DNA from: DATLZC01 sp037444005
GTDB lineage: Bacteria; Chloroflexota; Dehalococcoidia; DSTF01; JACRBR01
Length of the DNA: 9,632 bases
NCBI GenBank assembly: GCA_037444005.1
Contig: JBBING010000089.1
Coordinates: 1-9,632 of the forward strand
Direction: 5' to 3'
The notes under the pieces were generated by a model. The model was not told the origin of the DNA, searched no databases, and worked only from the letters and a program-made list of their open reading frames with translations. The position numbers and the translations under genes are program-made. Numbering within the stretch: position 1 is the first letter of the stretch; each line of letters begins with the position of its first letter. Shown here one piece after another: positions 1 through 5,357 of this stretch.

Positions 1-116
1 GCTGCGCCGCGCGCGGGCTAGGCTGCGCGCCGCGCGGGCCCACGACCCCGCACCCGCGCTTCCCTGATCGGCGCGTCCCCGCGCGAACATCGGGTAAACC
101 CTTCCCTGCAGCGGAC
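1..116. other. Upstream flank with GC-rich tandem near-repeat; possible 3' end of a preceding gene
   Basis: No complete gene is visible in this stretch. Two 18-nt near-copies starting gctgcgc and ending gggc lie at 1-18 and 22-39. Reading from base 1, an open frame gives Ala-Ala-Pro-Arg-Ala-Gly and then TAG at 19-21, so a forward gene could end here, but six codons cannot prove it. I see no convincing -35/-10 pair before the TTG at 117. Confidence 0.25.
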
Positions 117-3100
117 TTGCGGGCGCGCCGATACTCCAAGCGGAAGCTGATCAGTTACGAGTTTCGAACGTCGTTCGTGAACAGAAGAACAAGAGGAATC
201 GCGCCAACTCCATCCGAGCCTTCGAAGCGCTCCGGCGCTGCGCCGTCCAACGCGACGTCCTGGGTCGACGCCCCGCCCCTCACGCGCGCGCAGACGCAGG
301 CGATTCTCGAAGCCACGCCCGACGCCATCATCGTCGCCGACGCGAACGGGCGTATCGTGACGTTCAACAGCCAGGCCGAGGCCATGTTCGGCTATGCGCG
401 CGACGAACTCCGCGGCAAGCGGGTCGAGACCCTCATCCCCGAACGCCTTCGAGCAGCGCACGAGGAGCATCGCGCGCGGTACATGTCGAATCCCGTCCCG
501 CGCCCAATGGGAACGGGCCTCGATCTGTATGGGCGGCGCGCCGACGGGACGGAGTTTCCGGCCGACATCTCGCTCTCCGTGGCGCCGGGGCCGCAGGGGC
601 CCCTCATGGTCGCCGTCGTCCGAGACATCACGGAGCGGCGCTGGGCCGAGGAGCGCCTCGCCGCCCAGAACGCCGTCCTTCAGCGTATCGCCGCGGGCCA
701 GCCTTTGAGCGAGACGTTGGAGGCGATCTGCCGGCTGGTCGAACGTGACCGCCCGGGCGCCGTCTGCGCGATCCTCGCGCTCGATTCCGACACCCGGCGG
801 CTGCGTGTGCGCGCCGGGGCCACGCTACCGGCGTCGCTGCGGCGCCTCCTGGATTCGGTTCCCTTAGGCGCGCGGTTCGGGCCATGTGGCGCCGCGGCCA
901 AGGCCGACACGCCCGTAGCCGTCCGCGACTTTGCGCGCGCTGCTCGCTGGAAACGCCTGGCACGGGCCGCCCTCGCGGCCGGCCTCCGCTCATGCGTCTC
1001 CGTTTCCGTCCGGTCCGCGGGCGGCGAGGCGCTCGGCGTCGTTGCCGTCTTCCGTCCGCAGCCGCTGGAACGGGCCGACACCGCAGACGAACTGCTGGAG
1101 GTGGCCGCGAACCTCGCGCGCATCGCCTTCGAACACGAGCTAGCGGACCGCGAGCTGGAGGAGAGCCGGCGGCGCCTGGAAACGCTCGTGGACAACCTGC
1201 CGGGCATGGTGTACCGGTGCCGCAACGACCGCGACTGGACGATGGAGTGGGTGAGCCAGGGCAGCCTGCCGCTCACGGGATACACGCCCGCGGACCTCAT
1301 GCGGGGCCGCGTCGTCTACGGCGAGCTCATCGACCCCGAGGATCGCGAGCGCGTGTGGGACGAGGTACAGGAGGCCCTGGCCGCACGTCGCGCCTTCCAG
1401 CTCGTATATCGCATCCGGGCGCGCGACGGCCAGTGCAAGTGGGTCTGGGAGCGGGGCCGCGGTGTGTACGACGGCTCCGGCCACCTCGTGGCGCTGGAGG
1501 GCTTCATCGCCGACGTCACCGCCAACCGCAAGGCCGAAGAAGAGCGAACCCGTCTCGTCGAGATTCTCGAGGCGACGACGGACATCGTCGCCACGGCGGG
1601 CGCGGATGGGCGGCTACGCTACCTGAACGCCGCGGGCCGCCGGCTCCTGGGCATCGAACCCGATGCGGACCTGGCCTCCCTGAAGGCTCCGCTGCCCGAT
1701 CAGCTCCGGACGCTGCTGCACGCCGACGCGACAGCGGCGGCCGCGCAGGACGGCGTGTGGCGCGGCGAGACCGTCGTCTTCGCCCGGGACGGACTGGAGA
1801 TCCCGGTGTCGCAGGTGGTCGTCGCCCATCGCAGGGCGGACGGCTCCGTCGAGTTCTTCTCGACCATCGCCCGCGATATCAGCGAACAGAGGCGCTTCGA
1901 AGCGCAACTCGTGCATGCGGCGAACCACGACCCGCTGACCGGGCTCGCCAACCGCCGCCGGTTCGAGGAGGACCTGGAGCGCGAGCTCGCCCGCCTGCGG
2001 GCCGCCGGGGGACAGGCGGCGCTGCTGTTCCTCGACCTGGACGACTTCAAGGCGGTGAACGACAGCCTGGGCCACCGCGCCGGCGACGAGGCGCTCGCCA
2101 GCCTCGCCGACTTCCTGTCGAGTCAGGCGCGGCCCCTGTCCGTGGTGGCGCGCGTGGGCGGCGACGAGTTCGGCGTCCTGTTGCCGGACACGACGCCGCC
2201 AGAGGCGAAGGCGTTCGCCCGCACGCTGCTCGAACGGCTCCGTCAGCATTCGGTGTTCGTCGAGGGCCACATCGTGCGCACCACGGCGAGCGCGGGCATG
2301 GCCATTCTGCCCGACCACGGCCAATCCGCGGCGGAGCTCCTCGCCCACGCCGACCTCGCCCTCATCGAGGCCAAAGAGCGCGGCCGGAACGCGCTCGCGG
2401 TGTATTCGCCGCGCAGCCGCGGGCAGGCCGCGAGCCACTCGCGCCTGCACTGGCGCCGCCGCCTCGCTGAGGCCCTCGAGGGCGACCGCCTCGTGCTGTA
2501 CGCGCAGCCGATCGTCGACCTCGCGACACGCAAGGCGGAACAATACGAGCTGCTGCTGCGCCTCCAGAACGACGACGGCAGCCTCGCGCTGCCCGGATCG
2601 TTCCTCGGCGTCGCCGAGCGGTTCGGCCTCATCCGCGAGATCGACCGTCAGGTCGTGCAGCGGGCGATCCGCCTGCTCCCTGCGCTGGACGACAAGGCCC
2701 CTGGCGCGCGCCTGTCCGTCAACCTTTCGGGGAAGGCCTTCGCCGACGAGCAGCTCGTGCCCATCATCAGGCGCGAACTCAACGCCGCCGGCGTCGACCC
2801 CTCGCGCCTCGTGCTCGAGATCACGGAGACGGCCGCCATCCGCGACCTCTCGCAGGCCCAGAAGTTCATGCGCGCCCTCAAGAGCCTGGGCTGCCAGTTC
2901 GCTCTGGACGACTTCGGGGTCGGCTTCGCCTCGTTCAGCCACCTCAAGCACCTGCCGGTCGATTACGTCAAGATCGACGGCAGCTTCGTCCGCCATCTCA
3001 CCGTTGATGAGATCGACCAGCATGTCGTGCGGGCGCTCGTGGAGGTGGCGAAAGGGCTGGGCTGCGCGACCGTCGCCGAATTCGTGACCGATGAGGAGAC

Positions 3101-3218
3101 GGTCCGTCTCTTGCGGACGCTCGGCGTCGATTACGGGCAGGGCTTCCACCTCGGCGAGCCGGCTCCCATCGACTCCATCGCCGAGACGGTCCTGCCGGCC
3201 CGCCACCGCGCCGCATAG
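117..3218 (+). CDS. PAS-GAF-PAS-PAS-GGDEF-EAL protein: diguanylate cyclase / c-di-GMP phosphodiesterase
   Basis: This is a cytosolic bifunctional c-di-GMP enzyme of about 1033 residues; no membrane segment or signal peptide is seen. Domains in order: PAS 1 at 58-172, ending in the typical VVRDITERR; GAF at about 185-340; PAS 2 at 350-475 (PAS_3 type, with the W-rich KWVWERGRGV); PAS 3 at 478-598; GGDEF at 604-765; EAL at 785-1025. The GGDEF motif is intact at 681-685, with D640, K645, N648 and D657 in the expected places, so cyclase activity is plausible. The inhibitory I-site RxxD is replaced by RPLS (672-675). The EAL motif reads ELL (811-813), with N869, EITE (901-904), DDFG (931-934), KID (952-954), E988 in AEF and a QGF motif, so phosphodiesterase activity is also plausible. 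No upstream ATG exists. TTG at 117 is the longest choice and GTG at 177 is an equally possible start; neither has a strong Shine-Dalgarno. Domain calls are firm; the net direction of activity and the signal sensed are unknown. Confidence 0.93.
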   Translation: MRARRYSKRKLISYEFRTSFVNRRTRGIAPTPSEPSKRSGAAPSNATSWVDAPPLTRAQTQAILEATPDAIIVADANGRIVTFNSQAEAMFGYARDELRGKRVETLIPERLRAAHEEHRARYMSNPVPRPMGTGLDLYGRRADGTEFPADISLSVAPGPQGPLMVAVVRDITERRWAEERLAAQNAVLQRIAAGQPLSETLEAICRLVERDRPGAVCAILALDSDTRRLRVRAGATLPASLRRLLDSVPLGARFGPCGAAAKADTPVAVRDFARAARWKRLARAALAAGLRSCVSVSVRSAGGEALGVVAVFRPQPLERADTADELLEVAANLARIAFEHELADRELEESRRRLETLVDNLPGMVYRCRNDRDWTMEWVSQGSLPLTGYTPADLMRGRVVYGELIDPEDRERVWDEVQEALAARRAFQLVYRIRARDGQCKWVWERGRGVYDGSGHLVALEGFIADVTANRKAEEERTRLVEILEATTDIVATAGADGRLRYLNAAGRRLLGIEPDADLASLKAPLPDQLRTLLHADATAAAAQDGVWRGETVVFARDGLEIPVSQVVVAHRRADGSVEFFSTIARDISEQRRFEAQLVHAANHDPLTGLANRRRFEEDLERELARLRAAGGQAALLFLDLDDFKAVNDSLGHRAGDEALASLADFLSSQARPLSVVARVGGDEFGVLLPDTTPPEAKAFARTLLERLRQHSVFVEGHIVRTTASAGMAILPDHGQSAAELLAHADLALIEAKERGRNALAVYSPRSRGQAASHSRLHWRRRLAEALEGDRLVLYAQPIVDLATRKAEQYELLLRLQNDDGSLALPGSFLGVAERFGLIREIDRQVVQRAIRLLPALDDKAPGARLSVNLSGKAFADEQLVPIIRRELNAAGVDPSRLVLEITETAAIRDLSQAQKFMRALKSLGCQFALDDFGVGFASFSHLKHLPVDYVKIDGSFVRHLTVDEIDQHVVRALVEVAKGLGCATVAEFVTDEETVRLLRTLGVDYGQGFHLGEPAPIDSIAETVLPARHRAA
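165..177. promoter_or_regulatory. Dyad CGAAC-GTC-GTTCG near the alternative GTG start
   Basis: Perfect 5-bp arms are separated by 3 nt, with a looser GTT/AAC pairing outside. The dyad ends on the alternative GTG start of the c-di-GMP gene at 177. If translation begins at 177 this would be an operator-like position. It resembles a Gram-positive LexA box, but that consensus has 4 nt between the arms, so the match is imperfect. It may also simply be coding sequence. Confidence 0.2.
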
Positions 3219-3253
3219 GCGGCCGCGGGTCGGCGCGACACGCTCCCGTTCGC

Positions 3254-3259
3254 TAAGAT
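3254..3259 (+). promoter_or_regulatory. Candidate -10 box TAAGAT for rpe (leaderless layout)
   Basis: TAAGAT lies 7 nt before the rpe ATG in a 48-bp gap that is otherwise very GC-rich. A -10 at this distance would place the transcript start at or next to the ATG, giving a leaderless mRNA; this agrees with the lack of a Shine-Dalgarno before rpe. No clear -35 is seen at 16-19 nt spacing. Confidence 0.4.
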
Positions 3260-3266
3260 ACCCGCG

Positions 3267-3950
3267 ATGCGCAGCGACGTGATCATCGCCCCCTCGATCC
3301 TGACCGCCGATTTCTTGCGGCTGGGCGAGCAGCTTCGCGAGGCGGAAGCGGCGGGCGCGGGCTATCTGCACCTCGACGTGATGGACGGCCACTTCGTCCC
3401 GCCCATCACGTTCGGCGAGCTCGTCGTCGAAGCCATCCGCCGGATGACGTCGCTGCCGTTGGACATCCACCTGATGGTCGACCAGCCCGAGCGCCACGTC
3501 GAAGCCTTCGCCCGCGCCGGAGGCGACATCCTCAACATCCACGTCGAAGCGACCCGCCATCCCCACCGGACGCTTCAGGCCATTCGCGCTCTGGGCAAGC
3601 GCGCCGGCGTGTGCGTGAATCCCGGCACGCCCGTCTCTGCCATCGAAGAGCTGCTTCCGGAGGCGGACCAGGTCATGGTGATGGCGGTGAACCCGGGCTG
3701 GGGCGGTCAATCGTTCATTCCCGCGGCGCTCGACAAAGTACGCGCGGTGCGGGCCATGCTCGACGCGCGCGGCCTCGAGGCCGACATCGAGATCGACGGC
3801 GGCGTTAAGCCGGGCAACGCCGCCGCCTGCGTCGCCGCCGGGGCACGGGTGCTCGTCGCGGGCTCCGCCGTTTTCAACGACGGCGGCTCGGTGCGGGACA
3901 ACATCGCCGCCCTCCTGCAAGCGGTTCGAGCGGCGACGCTCCCGTCCTGA
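3267..3950 (+). CDS. rpe: Ribulose-phosphate 3-epimerase
   Basis: This enzyme interconverts D-ribulose 5-phosphate and D-xylulose 5-phosphate in the cytosol, for the non-oxidative pentose phosphate pathway and, where present, the Calvin cycle. The 227 residues are full length for the TIM-barrel family. Visible family signatures are APSILTADF near the N-terminus, HLDVMDGHFVP (35-45), HLMV (68-71), VNPGWGGQSF (141-150), the IDGG phosphate/metal strand (176-179) and the C-terminal VAGSAVF (197-203). The four metal ligands known for the family fall at H35, D37, H68 and D177, with D37 and D177 as the acid/base pair, so it should be active. The ATG start places the first beta strand correctly. It sits between the c-di-GMP gene (48-bp gap) and the hydroxylase operon (37-bp gap), in the same direction. 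Co-transcription with the operon is possible, but each has its own promoter-like box. The family call is secure. Confidence 0.96.
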   Translation: MRSDVIIAPSILTADFLRLGEQLREAEAAGAGYLHLDVMDGHFVPPITFGELVVEAIRRMTSLPLDIHLMVDQPERHVEAFARAGGDILNIHVEATRHPHRTLQAIRALGKRAGVCVNPGTPVSAIEELLPEADQVMVMAVNPGWGGQSFIPAALDKVRAVRAMLDARGLEADIEIDGGVKPGNAAACVAAGARVLVAGSAVFNDGGSVRDNIAALLQAVRAATLPS

Positions 3951-3979
3951 TTGTTCGCACACCCTGTCCCTGTTAGGAT
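3951..3979 (+). promoter_or_regulatory. Candidate promoter TTGTTC-N17-TAGGAT for the hydroxylase operon
   Basis: A -35-like TTGTTC (3951-3956) directly follows the rpe stop, and a -10-like TAGGAT (3974-3979) follows after 17 nt, the ideal sigma-70-type spacing. The box ends 8 nt before the ATG at 3988, so a transcript from it would have almost no leader. The AGGA inside the -10 box (3975-3978) is also positioned as a Shine-Dalgarno 9 nt before the ATG, so the two readings compete. Confidence 0.45.
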
Positions 3980-3987
3980 CGAACCCC

Positions 3988-4866
3988 ATGAGACGATTCG
4001 AATACGTCGTCCCTGAGACCCTCGACGCCGCCATCGAGGTCCTGCGCTCGCGCGAAGGCGCCACGCTCCTCGCTGGCGGGACGGACCTCCTCGTGCAGAT
4101 GAAAGAGGGCGGCCGGCGCGCTCCGGTGATCGTGAGCCTGCGGCGTGTCCCCGGCCTCGAAGGCGTCACCGGGGACGCCGACTCGGGACTGCGCATCGGG
4201 GCGCGGACGCTCCTCGCGGACGTCGCCGCGCACGAGGCCGTCAGGGCGCGCTACCAGGCGCTCTCCGAAGGCGCCGGCATCGTCGGCTCAGTGCAGACAC
4301 GCAACCTGGGCACCATCGGGGGCAACGTGTGCAACGCCGCGCCTTCGGCCGACACGGCCCCGCCCCTGCTCGTCTTCGACGCCGTGGCGGTGATCGCCGG
4401 AGCCGAGGGCGCGCGGCGCCTGCCGCTCGCCGAGTTCTTCGTGGGACCGGGGGCGACGGCCCTTCAGCCGGGGGAGATTCTCACCGCTCTCGAACTGCCG
4501 CCCGTCGCCGAGCGAACCGGCAGCGTGTACCAGCGCCATACGCCGCGGCGGGCGATGGACATCGCCGTCGTCGGCGTCGCGTGCAGGGTCGAGCTCGACG
4601 CCGCGGGGACGATCGCCGGGGCCGCTATCGCGCTGGGCGCCGTGGCGCCGACACCCATCCGATGTCCGGAGGCGGAAGCGCTGCTGCGGGGCGAACGCCC
4701 CTCCGAAGCGCTGTTCGAGCGGGCCGCCGAGCTGGCCCGGGACGCCAGCAGGCCGATCTCCGACGTGCGCGGCTCGGCCGAGTTTCGGCGCGAACTGGTG
4801 CGGGTGATGACCAGACGCTGCCTCGCCATCGCCGCGGCGCGAGCCGCGAGCGCGGCGACGGCTTGA
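3988..4866 (+). CDS. FAD-binding (medium) subunit of a xanthine oxidase/CO dehydrogenase-family molybdenum hydroxylase
   Basis: This is the flavin subunit of a three-subunit hydroxylase. It takes electrons from the 2Fe-2S subunit and passes them to an acceptor. The 292 residues match the usual 280-300 of the CoxM/XdhB-like family. Two FAD pyrophosphate-binding motifs are present: AGGTD (29-33) and TIGGNVCNAAPSAD (109-122). The C-terminal domain of CO dehydrogenase flavoproteins is shown by the RGSAEFRRELVRVMTRRCL pattern (261-279). The ATG at 3988 gives the normal N-terminus, with the substrate-domain start at FEYVVPETLDAAIEVL. It is first in the operon and is followed by the 2Fe-2S subunit after 11 nt. 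The gene order FAD, Fe-S, Mo subunit is that of cox clusters, but it is shared by many relatives of unknown substrate, so a cox symbol is withheld. Confidence 0.93.
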   Translation: MRRFEYVVPETLDAAIEVLRSREGATLLAGGTDLLVQMKEGGRRAPVIVSLRRVPGLEGVTGDADSGLRIGARTLLADVAAHEAVRARYQALSEGAGIVGSVQTRNLGTIGGNVCNAAPSADTAPPLLVFDAVAVIAGAEGARRLPLAEFFVGPGATALQPGEILTALELPPVAERTGSVYQRHTPRRAMDIAVVGVACRVELDAAGTIAGAAIALGAVAPTPIRCPEAEALLRGERPSEALFERAAELARDASRPISDVRGSAEFRRELVRVMTRRCLAIAAARAASAATA

Positions 4867-4871
4867 GGGAG
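4865..4871 (+). promoter_or_regulatory. Ribosome binding site of the 2Fe-2S subunit
   Basis: GAGGGAG overlaps the stop of the preceding FAD-subunit gene and stands 6 nt before the ATG at 4878. It decides the start of the 2Fe-2S subunit, whose reading frame is open far upstream, well into the preceding gene. Confidence 0.7.
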
Positions 4872-4877
4872 ACGCTC

Positions 4878-5357
4878 ATGAAACGACCGGTGACGTTCAC
4901 GATCAACGGCATGCGGCGCGAGCTCCTCGTGGAGCCCAACGTCACGCTGCTCGACGCCGTGCGCGACGAACTCCGCCTCACGGGGGCGAAAGAGGGGTGC
5001 GGCACCGGCGATTGCGGCGCCTGCTCGATGATCGTCGACGGTCGGCTCGTCACGTCCTGCCTCGTACTCGCGGTCGAGGCCGACGGCGCCGACGTCACGA
5101 CGATCGAGGGGCTGGCACGCGACGGCGAGCTACACCCGCTGCAGCGCGCGTTCATCGACCGCGGCGCCGTGCAGTGCGGCTACTGCATCCCCGGCATGAT
5201 CCTCGCGGGAAAGGCTCTGCTCGACGCGAACCCGCGCCCGACCGAGGAAGAGATCCGCCGGGCCATCGCCGGGAACCTCTGCCGCTGCACCGGCTACACC
5301 AAGATCGTCGAAGCCATCGCGGCCGCCGCTGAGCAGCTTCAAGGGGTGACGCCATGA
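4878..5357 (+). CDS. 2Fe-2S (small) subunit of the molybdenum hydroxylase
   Basis: This electron-transfer subunit carries two [2Fe-2S] clusters that link the molybdenum site to FAD. The 159 residues are typical of the CoxS/XdhC-like family. The N-terminal plant-ferredoxin-like domain has C41, C46, C49 and C61 (CGTGDCGAC pattern). The C-terminal helical domain has C100 and C103 (QCGYCIPGM) and C135 and C137 (GNLCRCTGY). All eight cluster ligands are present, so it should be functional. The frame is open back to about 4329 across the FAD-subunit gene; the ATG at 4878 is chosen because it follows a good Shine-Dalgarno and gives the standard N-terminus. The end overlaps the next gene by 4 nt as ATGA, which suggests translational coupling and equal subunit supply. 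There is no Tat signal, as is normal for the cytoplasmic members of this family. Confidence 0.96.
   Translation: MKRPVTFTINGMRRELLVEPNVTLLDAVRDELRLTGAKEGCGTGDCGACSMIVDGRLVTSCLVLAVEADGADVTTIEGLARDGELHPLQRAFIDRGAVQCGYCIPGMILAGKALLDANPRPTEEEIRRAIAGNLCRCTGYTKIVEAIAAAAEQLQGVTP
5341..5346 (+). promoter_or_regulatory. Ribosome binding site of the molybdopterin subunit
   Basis: AAGGGG lies 7 nt before the ATG at 5354, inside the last codons of the 2Fe-2S subunit. Together with the ATGA start-stop overlap it supports coupled translation. Confidence 0.65.

Noticed and set aside
165..177. True SOS (LexA) box
   Set aside because: The arms fit CGAAC/GTTCG but the spacer is 3 nt instead of 4, and the adjacent gene is not a typical SOS gene.
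884..2470. Forward open frame of 528 codons in another frame of the c-di-GMP gene
   Set aside because: Its Arg/Gly/Pro-rich composition is typical of an out-of-frame read in GC-rich DNA; the PAS, GAF and GGDEF motifs are in the other frame.
1614..4196. Very long reverse open frame (860 codons)
   Set aside because: It spans the c-di-GMP gene, rpe and the start of the FAD subunit, all with clear family motifs on the forward strand. Its translation is rich in Arg, Gly, Asp and His with no domain; it is a GC-skew shadow.
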